NCBI GenBank assembly: GCA_031551775.1
Contig: JAVBND010000083.1
Coordinates: 1-64,000 of the forward strand
DNA from: Anaerozeibacter sp031551775
Lineage (GTDB): Bacteria > Bacillota > Clostridia > Christensenellales > Aristaeellaceae
Reading direction: 5' to 3'
Length of the DNA: 64,000 nt
Every line of letters starts with the position of its first letter. Position 1 is the stretch's first letter. Position numbers and translations under genes: made by a program. This document shows, in pieces, positions 1 to 8,231 of this stretch. The notes under the pieces were generated by a model. It was not told the DNA's origin and did not search any database. It saw only the letters and a list, made by a program, of their open reading frames with translations.

Positions 1-188
1 ATGGGATTTTGACAAAGGGGAGGCTTTACCGCCTCCCCGACTCAAAATCCCTACCCGTCCAAATTGCGCCTGGAAAATCCCGCAGGATTGTCAGATATGT
101 GGCCCCGTGTCCCACTCATCGAAAAGGTTTTGCCGGGGCAAAAGATTTTCGATGACAGCGTATCGACTTTGTCGATACGCTCAGCCCA
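1..188 (+). repeat. Multi-hairpin intergenic repeat, copy A (cut by window edge)
   Basis: Non-coding stretch made of successive inverted repeats: GGGGAGGC/GCCTCCCC near 18-38 flanked by GATTTTGA and TCAAAATC arms, an ATCGAAAA/TTTTCGAT pair around 118-153, and a perfect AGCGTATCGAC/GTCGATACGCT hairpin at about 157-181. It aligns by eye at roughly 80% with copy B, including the linker words between hairpins. It matches a third copy on the other strand near 11.2-11.4 kb. I see no coding potential; its left end may lie outside the window. Confidence 0.75.
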
Positions 189-208
189 TCAACAAACCCC
201 GTTAACAA

Positions 209-420
209 CGCCCCCGGCGACCTGTGCGCCGGGGGTGAATGGGATTTTGACCAAGGGCGGGCTGTATCGCCCGCCCGGCTCAAAATCCCCACCCGTCCAA
301 ATTCCGCCCGGAAAATCCGCAGATTTTCAGGAATTTGGCCCCGTTTCCCACTCATCGAAAAGGTTTTGCCGGGGCCAAAGATTTTCGATTCCAGCTTATC
401 GACTTTGTCGATAAGCTGGA
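209..420 (+). repeat. Multi-hairpin intergenic repeat, copy B
   Basis: Second copy of the same element, immediately after copy A. It opens with a CCCCCGGCG/CGCCGGGGG hairpin (211-235). It continues with GATTTTGA/TCAAAATC arms around a GGGCGGGC/GCCCGCCC hairpin (about 242-290), a TCCGCCCGGAAAATCC block, an ATCGAAAA/TTTTCGAT pair, and a perfect CAGCTTATCGAC/GTCGATAAGCTG hairpin (about 391-419). The same order of modules appears inverted at 11204-11397. The last hairpin changes sequence between copies A and B while keeping its pairing, which is covariation-like. Confidence 0.78.
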
Positions 421-452
421 CGAGCCCGGACAAAGCGTCCGGGCTCGTTTTT
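421..452 (+). terminator. Intrinsic terminator after repeat copy B
   Basis: A perfect 11-bp stem (CGAGCCCGGAC / GTCCGGGCTCG) with a 5-nt loop is followed by a T run on the + strand. It would end a rightward transcript coming from the repeats or from left of the window. It lies just beyond the 3' end of the leftward Ig-like gene. Confidence 0.75.
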
Positions 453-468
453 GATTGGGCGGGATGGG

Positions 469-1215
469 TCAGTCCTTGGGGATGGCGACGGTGTCGTCCG
501 GCGTCTCGGGCGTTTCGGGCGTTTCGGGCGTCTCCGGTTCCACCGGCTCCACATAGTCCTTGGGCACCACGGTCACCGTGCAGGTAACCTTGAGGTCCGT
601 GCCCTTGATCTTGCCTTCGAGAACCGCGATGCCCGGCTTCTTGGCCGTGATCTTGCCCTTCGCGCCGACCGAGGCGATCTTGGGATTCAGGCTCTTCCAA
701 GTGACTTCCTTCTGATTCGGGTGGTACGGCTCGACCTTGGCCTTGTCGAGCACCAACTTTTTCCCTTTTTTGAGTTGAACCGCGCCTTGCTCAAACACGA
801 TTTTCTCCGGAGCGGGTGCTGCCTTTGGGTAGACGGTGATGTTGACGTATTCGTTTATGACGGTCGATTCCGGATCGGTGGTTTTCACTTGCAGGAGCAG
901 CTTGCCCGTGCCCGCTTTAAGCCCCTTTATTGTGACGACGGCCTTGCTTCCACCCTTGGATGTATACGAAAAAATTTCTTTGTCCGCCGCCGAACAACCA
1001 ATGGCCGGCGTGTCGCCCTTCCCAATTCCGTACATCTTGAACCAGAATGTCGCCTTTTTCCCCTCGATCACTGCTACGTCATGCGTCGATAGCTCCAGCC
1101 TGGTCGTATACTTGGGCACCGCGCCCGCAAACGCGGGCAGGCTGGCAAACAGCATCAGCGCCGCGACAAAAATCGCGAGCGCCCTGATTCCTTTGTTGTT
1201 GTGCTTTGCTTCCAT
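469..1215 (-). CDS. Secreted Ig-like (BIG2) domain protein
   Basis: A 248-residue exported protein. The first ~30 residues form a signal peptide (basic start, hydrophobic core, then an AFAGA cleavage-like site). An all-beta region follows. From about residue 137 to 217 there is a BIG2-type bacterial Ig-like domain, recognisable by VTWKSLNPKIASV, GKITAKKPG and a final VTCTVTVV strand. The C-terminus is a short PET repeat tail and has no LPxTG or membrane anchor. BIG2 domains usually serve adhesion or surface architecture; that role is inferred. ATG 1215 follows a GGGAGGTG ribosome site. It has its own promoter inside the 3' end of the neighbouring glgP, so it is transcribed separately. Confidence 0.8.
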   Translation of the reverse strand: MEAKHNNKGIRALAIFVAALMLFASLPAFAGAVPKYTTRLELSTHDVAVIEGKKATFWFKMYGIGKGDTPAIGCSAADKEIFSYTSKGGSKAVVTIKGLKAGTGKLLLQVKTTDPESTVINEYVNITVYPKAAPAPEKIVFEQGAVQLKKGKKLVLDKAKVEPYHPNQKEVTWKSLNPKIASVGAKGKITAKKPGIAVLEGKIKGTDLKVTCTVTVVPKDYVEPVEPETPETPETPETPDDTVAIPKD

Positions 1216-1250
1216 GCGTACACCTCCCTCAACATCTTTTCCACATCCCT

Positions 1251-1280
1251 ATCATAGCACTTTTGCAATCATTATGTCAA
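1251..1280 (-). promoter_or_regulatory. Sigma-A-type promoter of the BIG2 gene
   Basis: Read on the minus strand, TTGACA (1275-1280) and TATGAT (1251-1256) are separated by 18 bp, 36 bases before the start codon. The -35 overlaps the last codons of glgP. Confidence 0.65.
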
Positions 1281-3620
1281 GGAATTGAGATATTGTGACT
1301 CGAATATGCCCCAAATATCCCGCGCATAGTCCATGACGGAGCGGTCGGAGGAGAACTTGCCCGCCGAGGCGATGTTTTCAAGCGCCATCTTGGCGATCAC
1401 GCGTTTGTCTGCAAAAGCGCGGTTGAGTTTGAGCTTGGCTTCAAGGTACGGCTCAAAGTCCTTGAGCACGAAGTAGTGGTCTGCGGCGTGCCAGCTCGCG
1501 CCCACGAGCAGCGAATCGCTCAGGTCCTTGAGCGCGCCGTCGGGATCGTCAAAGGTCCCGTCGGTCAGCGCGTCCACGCATTTTTTCATGAGCGGGCTGC
1601 GATTGTAGAACTCGGTTGGGTCGTACCCGGCGCGGATGGCATTGAGTTCCTCAACCGTTGCGCCGAATATGGCGGTATTCTCAATGCCTGCCTGCTGGAC
1701 GATTTCGACGTTCGCGCCATCGAGCGTGCCCAGCGTAATCGCGCCGCTGAGCATCAGCTTCATGTTGCCGGTGCCGCTGGCCTCGGTGCCCGCGGGGGAG
1801 ATTTGCTCGGAAATGTCGGCTGCCGGGATGATGCGTTCGGCGTAGGAGCAATTGTAGTCGCGGACAAATACAACCCTCAGGCGTTCATTTACATCTTCGT
1901 CGCCGCTGACCAAGGCCGCGATTTGATTGATCAGGCGGATGACCGCCTTGGCGCGGGCATAACTCGGGTAGGCCTTCGCGCCGAAGATCGCGGCCATGGG
2001 CTCAAAATCCGGCAAGCGCCCGGCTTTCAGCTCGAAGTAAATGGCCAGGATCGACAGCGCGTTCATGAGCTGGCGCTTGTACTCGTGCAGGCGCTTGACC
2101 TGCACGTCAAAGACAAAGTGATCGGGCAGCAAGGCGCCCTCGCGCACGGCGATATAGCGCGCCAGTTGGCGCTTCTTCTCGCGCTTGACTTCAATGAACC
2201 GATCGGCCAGTTCGTCGTCTATTTTTTCTTTCAACCCGCTCAATAGCGATAAATCCTTGAGGAATGCGCGCGTGCCGAGCGTCTTTTCGATCAACTCGGT
2301 CAATTCCGGATTGCAAAGCCCGAGCCACCGCCGCTGCGTGATGCCGTTGGTAACGTTTGTGAAGCGCCCGGGATAGAGCGTATACCAATCGTGAAATACG
2401 TCGTCCTTTAAAATTTCAGAATGGATGCGCGCCACGCCGTTGGTCTTGCGCGTCATGTAAACCGCCAGGTCCGCCATGTGTACCTGCCCATTTTGGATGA
2501 TCGACATGTGGGGATGCTCGGCCCGGAGGCGTCTATCGATCTGGCGGATGATGCCCACAAGCTGCGGCGCCGCGCCCGCCAATAGCTTCTCGTCCCAAAC
2601 CTCGAGCGCTTCTTTCATCACGGTGTGGTTGGTGTAGGCGAAGGACGCGCGCGCGATTTCAAGCGCCGTGTCAAATGAGACGCCGTCCTCGGTCAGCAGG
2701 CGGATCAGTTCCGGGATGGCCATGGTCGGGTGGGTGTCGTTGAGCTGGATTGTAAAAGCATCGGAAAAACGCGCATAGTCCGGCCCCCACTTGGCGCGGT
2801 AGAGCCTGAGCATGTCCTGTAGGGACGCGCTTGAGAGCACGTATTGCGCTTTGACGCGCATGAGTTTGCCCGCGCGGCGCGTATCGTTCGGGTAGAGCAG
2901 CTTCACGATGTCCTCGGCCTTGTTTTTTTCCGCCGCGGCGCGCGAATACTCCTGATCGCTGAAGAGATGAAAGTCGAACTCGTTGAGGCTCTCGGTCTGC
3001 CACAGCCGAAGCGTTCCGATGTTGCGCGTCTCGTAGCCGATGATCGGCATATCGTAGGGCACGGCGCGCACCGAAAACCCCTTGAGCGGTACGACGACGG
3101 AAAGTTCGTCGCGCCGGACGCTCCAGGGGTCGCCGTAGCGCGTCCAGTCGTCGGGCGCTTCCACCTGCCGCCCCTCTTCAAAGGATTGCTTGAAAAGGCC
3201 GTAGCGGTATCTGAGGCCATACCCGGTCAGCGCTATTTCATGGGTGGCGGCGCTGTCCAGGTAGCACGCGGCCAGGCGCCCCAGCCCGCCGTTGCCAAGC
3301 GCCGCGTCCTCTACATCCTCAAGCGCGCTCAGGTCAACGCCTTTTTCCTTGAGAAGCCGCGCGGTATCGTCAAGCAGGCCCGATGCGTAGAGGTTGTTAA
3401 ACACCTGCCGCCCGATCAGATATTCGGCGGACAGGTAGCAGGCCTGCCGTCCGGCATGGCGCTTTTCCTCTGAGGCCCGCCACGCCGGCGCAATGTCCTC
3501 CATCAGCGCGTCCGCGATGGCTGAATGCAATTGTTCGCTCGTCGCTTCGGTCAGGCTCAGCCTGTGCTCCGTCATAAGGCGGTCCTGCGCGCGCCCAATC
3601 AAATGCTCGCTTCGCGTCAC
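1272..3620 (-). CDS. glgP: Glycogen/maltodextrin phosphorylase
   Basis: A 782-residue GT35 phosphorylase that releases glucose 1-phosphate from alpha-1,4-glucans, a cytosolic step of glycogen or maltodextrin use. The family fingerprint is clear: YLSAEYLIGR near residue 63, EDAALGNGGLGRLAACYLDS near 105-125, and the PLP-binding motif EASGTGNMK with the Schiff-base lysine near residue 621. Length is typical of the short bacterial forms, which lack the long allosteric N-terminus of animal enzymes. The start overlaps the end of malQ by 4 bp, so the two are translationally coupled and should be co-regulated from the promoter ahead of malQ. Confidence 0.96.
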   Translation of the reverse strand: MTRSEHLIGRAQDRLMTEHRLSLTEATSEQLHSAIADALMEDIAPAWRASEEKRHAGRQACYLSAEYLIGRQVFNNLYASGLLDDTARLLKEKGVDLSALEDVEDAALGNGGLGRLAACYLDSAATHEIALTGYGLRYRYGLFKQSFEEGRQVEAPDDWTRYGDPWSVRRDELSVVVPLKGFSVRAVPYDMPIIGYETRNIGTLRLWQTESLNEFDFHLFSDQEYSRAAAEKNKAEDIVKLLYPNDTRRAGKLMRVKAQYVLSSASLQDMLRLYRAKWGPDYARFSDAFTIQLNDTHPTMAIPELIRLLTEDGVSFDTALEIARASFAYTNHTVMKEALEVWDEKLLAGAAPQLVGIIRQIDRRLRAEHPHMSIIQNGQVHMADLAVYMTRKTNGVARIHSEILKDDVFHDWYTLYPGRFTNVTNGITQRRWLGLCNPELTELIEKTLGTRAFLKDLSLLSGLKEKIDDELADRFIEVKREKKRQLARYIAVREGALLPDHFVFDVQVKRLHEYKRQLMNALSILAIYFELKAGRLPDFEPMAAIFGAKAYPSYARAKAVIRLINQIAALVSGDEDVNERLRVVFVRDYNCSYAERIIPAADISEQISPAGTEASGTGNMKLMLSGAITLGTLDGANVEIVQQAGIENTAIFGATVEELNAIRAGYDPTEFYNRSPLMKKCVDALTDGTFDDPDGALKDLSDSLLVGASWHAADHYFVLKDFEPYLEAKLKLNRAFADKRVIAKMALENIASAGKFSSDRSVMDYARDIWGIFESQYLNSLT

Positions 3621-5098
3621 GTTTTTGCCTCCCTTTCACTCTCGATGACCAGCGCCTTGAGCCACGATGTCACGCTTTCGTCGATCGCGTCCGGCGACAT
3701 GCGCCATCTCCAGTTGCCGCTTCCCGTGCCGGGCAGGTTCATGCGCGCTTCGCTCCCAAGCCCCAACACGTCCTGCATGGGTAAGATGCAGGTGTTGGCG
3801 CGGCTCATCATCGCTTCGCGAATGAAACGGCACAGGACGTCCTCATCGGGCGTAAGCCCAAGCAGCTCGGTCGCGAGCGCTTGTTCGTGCTCGGTCGCGC
3901 CGTTCGTCCACCAACCAAGCGTCGTATCGTTGTCATGGGTGCCGGTGTATGCGACGGTGTTCTTCTTGTAGTTCTGGGGCAGGTCCTGGTTTTTCAGGTC
4001 GCTCGAATACGCGAACTGCAATATCTTCATGCCCGGCAGGCGAAACAGCTTTCTCAGCGCCGTCACGCGCTTGTTCACCACGCCCAAATCCTCCGCCACG
4101 ATGTCAAGCTGGGGCAACTGCCGCCTGACCGCCTTAAGCAAAAGCTCGCCCTCGGCCTTTCTCCACTTGCCGTCCCGGGCGTTCGGCGCGCCGTAGGGCA
4201 CTGAGTAGTAGTTGACCAGGCCGATAAAATGATCGATGCGCACCATGTCAAAGCGCTTTTCTATGCCCTTCATGCGCTTGATCCACCAGTCAAAGCCGGT
4301 CTTCCTGTGTACCTTCCAGTCGTAGACCGGGTTGCCCCACAACTGCCCGTCCTCGGTGAAATAATCGGGCGGCACGCCCGCCACCCTGGTGGGGCGGCGC
4401 TCCTCGTCGAGCTTGAACAAAAGCGGATTGGCCCACACGTCGGCGGAATCGGCGGCCACATAGATGGGCAGGTCGCCCAAGAGCTTCACGCCCTTGAGCT
4501 GTGAATAGAATTTCAGCTTTTCCCATTGACGGTCAAACAAATACTGAAGAAACATGTGGTAATGGATCCGTTCGGACAAAAGCGCGCGGTAATGCTTGAG
4601 CGCGCCCTTGTCGCGCATGCGCGCGGCGCGGTCCGGCCATTCGCCCAGCGGCGCGTATTCAAAATGCTCCCGCAGCGCCTCAAACAAGCAATAATCGTCG
4701 AGCCACTCGTTTTGCTGACGGAATGCCTCAATCTCGCTCTCAAGGCGCGAAAAGGAAGACTGAAACGCCCGTTCAAGCATCATGCGCTTATAGGCGCGCA
4801 CGCGCGGGTAATCGACCGGCCCGCAGCCCCACGCATCTTTGGGAAGGTCCAACAGCCCGTCCTCCCTGAGCTGGGCGAGGTCTATCAATTGCGCGTTGCC
4901 CGCGAATGTGGATGCGCTTTGGTAAGGCGAATCGCCGCCGCCCACCGGGCCTACCGGCAACATCTGCCAAATGCGCATGCCCGCCTCGGCCAAAAAATCC
5001 ACGAAATCATAAGCGGCCTGGCCCAACGTTCCAATGCCCTCGGGGGAAGGCAGGGACGTAATATGCATCAGCACGCCGCAGCTGCGTGTGGGTTTCAT
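3617..5098 (-). CDS. malQ: 4-alpha-glucanotransferase (amylomaltase)
   Basis: A 493-residue GH77 enzyme that moves alpha-1,4-glucan segments between chains, making longer substrates for the phosphorylase encoded just downstream. Family motifs are intact: the SPYQSxSxFAGNxxLID start region, the nucleophile region FDMVRIDHF, the acid/base region VAEDLG and the TGTHDNDT motif. It is first in a two-gene operon with glgP. Transcription likely starts from a TTGACA/TATACT promoter about 35-60 bp upstream, with a palindrome between promoter and gene. Confidence 0.96.
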   Translation of the reverse strand: MKPTRSCGVLMHITSLPSPEGIGTLGQAAYDFVDFLAEAGMRIWQMLPVGPVGGGDSPYQSASTFAGNAQLIDLAQLREDGLLDLPKDAWGCGPVDYPRVRAYKRMMLERAFQSSFSRLESEIEAFRQQNEWLDDYCLFEALREHFEYAPLGEWPDRAARMRDKGALKHYRALLSERIHYHMFLQYLFDRQWEKLKFYSQLKGVKLLGDLPIYVAADSADVWANPLLFKLDEERRPTRVAGVPPDYFTEDGQLWGNPVYDWKVHRKTGFDWWIKRMKGIEKRFDMVRIDHFIGLVNYYSVPYGAPNARDGKWRKAEGELLLKAVRRQLPQLDIVAEDLGVVNKRVTALRKLFRLPGMKILQFAYSSDLKNQDLPQNYKKNTVAYTGTHDNDTTLGWWTNGATEHEQALATELLGLTPDEDVLCRFIREAMMSRANTCILPMQDVLGLGSEARMNLPGTGSGNWRWRMSPDAIDESVTSWLKALVIESEREAKT

Positions 5099-5120
5099 GG
5101 GTATATCCCCCTTCTATTGG

Positions 5121-5160
5121 TAACGCGTTAAGTATATCGCCAAAACAAGCGCCTTGTCAA
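5121..5160 (-). promoter_or_regulatory. malQ-glgP promoter with palindromic operator
   Basis: On the minus strand TTGACA (5155-5160) and TATACT (5131-5136) are 18 bp apart. A perfect 10-bp palindrome, TAACGCGTTA (5121-5130), follows directly after the -10 box. A centre of CG flanked by AAC/GTT is the usual style of LacI-family operators, so repression by a maltose/CcpA-like regulator is plausible but inferred. Confidence 0.6.
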
Positions 5161-5172
5161 CCGCGAGAGACC

Positions 5173-5201
5173 TTGACAAGAAGTGTTTGCGGGTGCAAAA
5201 T
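5173..5201 (+). promoter_or_regulatory. Divergent promoter for the DUF1905 gene
   Basis: TTGACA (5173-5178), 17 bp, CAAAAT (5196-5201), about 45 bp before the start of the DUF1905 gene. The -35 is perfect and the -10 is weak. Confidence 0.45.
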
Positions 5202-5245
5202 GGAACCAAAACCGAAGGCAGTATACGGATGTGAGGAGGGGCGTT

Positions 5246-5515
5246 ATGCTTACCCAGGAATTTGAATTTGACGCGGTGATTCGCAAGGTGGAGGATCAGG
5301 ACGGGGCCTATATCGAGTTTCCCTATGACGCGAAGGCGGTGTTCGGCAAAGGCCGCGTCAAGGTGTCGGTGACCTTTGACGGCGCGCCCTACGATGGCAT
5401 ATTGGTCAGAATGGGCACGCCCTGCCACATCGTGGGCATCCGAAAGGACATCCGCGCCCAGATCAAGAAGCAACCCGGCGACACCGTCCATGTTACGCTT
5501 CGCGAGCGGGTATAA
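5246..5515 (+). CDS. DUF1905 domain protein
   Basis: An 89-residue soluble protein that is a single DUF1905 beta-barrel-like domain: FEFDAVIRKVEDQDGAYIEFP at the start, a GKGRVKVSVTFDGAPYDGIL centre and an IRAQIKKQPGDTVHVTL end. The family's function is unknown; the domain is often a stand-alone small protein or fused to YdeI-like domains. The ATG at 5246 follows GTGAGGAGGGGCGTT and fits far better than any upstream in-frame codon. It is transcribed divergently from malQ-glgP. Confidence 0.8.
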   Translation: MLTQEFEFDAVIRKVEDQDGAYIEFPYDAKAVFGKGRVKVSVTFDGAPYDGILVRMGTPCHIVGIRKDIRAQIKKQPGDTVHVTLRERV

Positions 5516-5557
5516 AAGGCGCCGAATGGGTTAAGGCGCGGCAATTGCGCGGCGCGG

Positions 5558-5586
5558 TTGCACTTAACATATGTAGATGGTATACT
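5558..5586 (+). promoter_or_regulatory. Promoter of the membrane nucleotide-sugar dehydratase gene
   Basis: TTGCAC (5558-5563), 17 bp, TATACT (5581-5586), 45 bp before the ATG at 5631. Confidence 0.55.
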
Positions 5587-5630
5587 GATTGGCGATACAA
5601 ATGGGACCAAGTTCGGCAAGAGGTACGGAT

Positions 5631-7592
5631 ATGGCAGATATGAAAAGGCAAAAACGCTGGCACCAAATCCGCAGGCTCACGCTGCAAGTGCTGATCGACA
5701 CGGTCATCGTCAACCTGTCGTTCCTCGCGGCGCTTTATTTGCGCTATGAAAAATCTGTGCCCGGCGTGATGATCCAGCGCTACATCAACATCTGGCCGAT
5801 CATGACGCTTCTGTGCCTGGGCGCGCTTTGCCTCGCGCGCGTTTACAAGTGCCTGTGGCGCTACGCCAGCATTGAGGAAGTGATCAAGCTGGTTCTGGGT
5901 ACGTTGCTGGGCATGGGGGCGACCTACGCGTTCGCGATCGTGGCCACGGCTGCCGGCCGCACGACCGCGCAGCTTTCCTTCTTCCAATACCTGATGGGCC
6001 TGGTCGGCAACTCCGTGCGCATCGAGCCCAACAATTTTTTGCATGGCAAGGTGGTCTATGCCATGGCGTGGCTGATGCTGTTTTTGCTCATCACCGCCCA
6101 GCGTTTTGGCATCCGCCTGATTCACAGCGCGGGCGTCAAGCGGCGCTCGATCAGCCCGGAGCTTCGCAGGCGCGTGCTGGTGGTGGGCGCGGGCTGGGGC
6201 GGCGCATCGGTCATTCGCGAGATGGCCGCGCGCGGCTACCGCGAAGGCATGCCGGTGGTGGTGGTGGACGACGATCCGGCCAAGGCGAATACCTTGCTCA
6301 ACAACGTGCCGATCGAGTTTGACACCGAGCGCATTCCCGAACACGCCAAGAAATACCAGTGCTCGGACATTGTGATCGCGATTCCGTCGGCCACCAAGGA
6401 CCAGATGCGCCACATCATGCAGGTGTGCACGTCAACCGGACTCAAACTGCGCATGGTTTCGGCCATGCAGGACGTGACCGGCGGGCCGCAGCGGGTCAGC
6501 GCCATGCGCGATGTCAACATCGCCGACCTTCTGTGCCGGGACGAGGTGACGCTCGATACGGCTTCGATTGAGGCGTACCTGACCGGAAAATCGGTGCTGG
6601 TCACAGGCGGCGGCGGCTCGATCGGCTCGGAGCTGTGCCGCCAGATCGCGGCGTTTGGACCGTCGCACCTGACCGTGTTTGACATCTACGAGAACAATGC
6701 CTATGAGCTTGAACAGGAACTGCGCGCGAAATACGGCGACAAACTGAAGCTGACGGTCCTGATCGGCTCGGTCCGCGACGCGGGGCGGCTGGACGAGGTG
6801 TTTTTTCAAACAAAGCCCGATGTGGTCTTCCACGCGGCGGCGCACAAGCACGTGCCGCTGATGGAGGACAGCCCCGCCGAGGCGGTCAAGAACAATATAT
6901 TCGGAACGTGGAACGTGGCGCAAGCGGCCGCGAAGCACGGCGTAAAGCGCGTGGTTCAGATATCGACCGACAAGGCGGTCAACCCGACCAACGTCATGGG
7001 CGCGACCAAGCGCGTGACCGAAATGATCATCCGCCACATGGCCAGCACGTCCAAGACCAAGTTCATGGCGGTGCGGTTCGGAAACGTCCTCGGCTCAAAC
7101 GGCAGCGTGATCCCGCTTTTCAAGAAGATGATTGAAGCGGGCGGGCCGGTCCGGGTTACGCACCCTGAGATCACCCGGTTTTTTATGACGATCCCGGAAG
7201 CGGCGCAGCTCGTCATGCAGGCGGGCGCGATCGGGGAGAGCGGCAGCATATTTGTGCTCGACATGGGCACGCCCGTCAAGATTGTGGACCTCGCGCGCAA
7301 CCTGATTCAGTTGGCCGGGTTTACGCCCGATGAGGACATCAAGATCGAGTTTTCGGGCCTCAGGCCCGGCGAGAAGCTCTATGAGGAGCTGGCCATGACC
7401 GAGGAACAGGAGACGCTTCACAAGACCTTTCACAACAAAATCATGGTGCTGAGCCTGACGCCGATGGACGAAGGAATGTTCCTTAAGCAGATGGACGAGA
7501 TGCGCCGGGCCGTCGCGGCGGGCGAAGACCAGGTGCGCGCCATGCTCAAGACCATGGTGCCGTCCTTCAAGGAAATGCTCAAGGCGAGCTAG
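5631..7592 (+). CDS. Membrane UDP-sugar 4,6-dehydratase, PglF/CapD type
   Basis: A 653-residue protein of the FlaA1/PglF/WbpM class, which converts UDP-GlcNAc-type sugars to 4-keto-6-deoxy intermediates for capsule, glycan or glycoprotein synthesis. The N-terminal third carries about four membrane helices. A first Rossmann-type domain (VLVVGAGWGGASV) is followed by the catalytic SDR domain with the NAD motif TGGGGSIGSE and STDKAVNPTNVMGATKR. In the last motif a Met replaces the usual SDR Tyr before the catalytic Lys, as is typical for this class. ATG 5631 follows AAGAGG at a 7-nt gap; upstream TTG and ATG codons lack a ribosome site. The exact sugar product is not determinable. It stands alone, ending in a strong terminator. 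Confidence 0.9.
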   Translation: MADMKRQKRWHQIRRLTLQVLIDTVIVNLSFLAALYLRYEKSVPGVMIQRYINIWPIMTLLCLGALCLARVYKCLWRYASIEEVIKLVLGTLLGMGATYAFAIVATAAGRTTAQLSFFQYLMGLVGNSVRIEPNNFLHGKVVYAMAWLMLFLLITAQRFGIRLIHSAGVKRRSISPELRRRVLVVGAGWGGASVIREMAARGYREGMPVVVVDDDPAKANTLLNNVPIEFDTERIPEHAKKYQCSDIVIAIPSATKDQMRHIMQVCTSTGLKLRMVSAMQDVTGGPQRVSAMRDVNIADLLCRDEVTLDTASIEAYLTGKSVLVTGGGGSIGSELCRQIAAFGPSHLTVFDIYENNAYELEQELRAKYGDKLKLTVLIGSVRDAGRLDEVFFQTKPDVVFHAAAHKHVPLMEDSPAEAVKNNIFGTWNVAQAAAKHGVKRVVQISTDKAVNPTNVMGATKRVTEMIIRHMASTSKTKFMAVRFGNVLGSNGSVIPLFKKMIEAGGPVRVTHPEITRFFMTIPEAAQLVMQAGAIGESGSIFVLDMGTPVKIVDLARNLIQLAGFTPDEDIKIEFSGLRPGEKLYEELAMTEEQETLHKTFHNKIMVLSLTPMDEGMFLKQMDEMRRAVAAGEDQVRAMLKTMVPSFKEMLKAS

Positions 7593-7666
7593 AGTCTGTT
7601 TCTAAGCCATGGAGCTACCGGCGAGTGAGCGCCTGAAGCACGGTGCTGTCAAGATCAACAAAGGGA

Positions 7667-7695
7667 CTGCCGCGTTTTTTCGCGGCAGCCTTTTT
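7667..7695 (+). terminator. Terminator of the dehydratase gene
   Basis: Perfect CTGCCGCG / CGCGGCAG stem with a T6 loop, followed by CC and five T residues. Confidence 0.85.
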
Positions 7696-7805
7696 GTTCC
7701 CCAGAATGAAACACATTATTAAGGGCGTTTATCGGAAGGCTTGCCTTATAATTTCGTGGCTACAGGCCGAAAACGGTTTGGCATTCATGAAATTGATAAA
7801 AAGCA

Positions 7806-7834
7806 TTGACAAAGTTCACGATTCGTGGTTTAAT
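7806..7834 (+). promoter_or_regulatory. Promoter of the Cys-rich secreted gene cluster
   Basis: TTGACA (7806-7811), 17 bp, TTTAAT (7829-7834), then an AT-rich start region. It is the only strong promoter I see ahead of the three tandem genes. Confidence 0.6.
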
Positions 7835-7948
7835 ATATATGGAATACATTGTAAAATTTAAAAATCTTTGGGTGATTCAGCGGGGTATTATGGTATGCAT
7901 TTCGTTGTATGAGCACGCGAACATGAGCGATCATAGGAGGTGATTTCC

Positions 7949-8230
7949 ATGCTTAGAAAATTGTTGGCGCCAGTAGTTTTCCTGTTGGTTTTTACACTCA
8001 TACTTTCCACAGTCGCCGTTGCCGCTGGTTGTCCGTACTATGATGATGGGAACCATTTATTTAGAAAGTTCAAGTCCACGTTCACCCATAGCAAAATGTC
8101 GGACGGCCGATGCCAAACTTTTACGACAAGTTTCTATGAATGTGAGTGTGGAGCAAACAAGTCCTCAAGTACGCCCAAGGAGTACCATCAGACAAACAAT
8201 GCCGTGTGTAGAGCACTGGGGTGGGATTAG
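7949..8230 (+). CDS. Small secreted Cys/His-rich protein 1
   Basis: A 93-residue protein with a clear signal peptide (MLRKLL, a ~17-residue hydrophobic core, then AVAAG). The mature part is short and rich in Cys, His and Ser/Thr. Its C-terminal module reads Cys, nine residues, Cys-x-Cys, a spacer, His, six residues, Cys-Arg-x-Leu. The next two genes repeat this pattern. The ATG at 7949 is chosen because an upstream GTG (7940) lies inside the ribosome site AGGAGGTG. I do not recognise a named family. A zinc-ribbon-like or disulfide-bonded extracellular module is inferred from residue spacing only. Base composition is AT-richer than the surroundings. Confidence 0.75.
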   Translation: MLRKLLAPVVFLLVFTLILSTVAVAAGCPYYDDGNHLFRKFKSTFTHSKMSDGRCQTFTTSFYECECGANKSSSTPKEYHQTNNAVCRALGWD

Positions 8231-8231
8231 G

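Larger units (their letters stand above)
7593..7948. other. Intergenic stretch ahead of the Cys-rich secreted genes
   Basis: A 356-bp gap holding the terminator of the dehydratase gene (7667-7695), then an AT-richer segment with one good promoter (7806-7834). An untranslated leader of about 105 nt leads to the first small secreted gene. I see no convincing open frame or RNA gene in the leader. Confidence 0.6.

Noticed and set aside
5493..6413. Minus-strand open frame of 306 codons opposite the dehydratase gene
   Set aside because: Composition is His/Arg/Ala-rich, a mirror of the true gene's codon bias. No family motif is present, and it crosses the promoter of the real gene.
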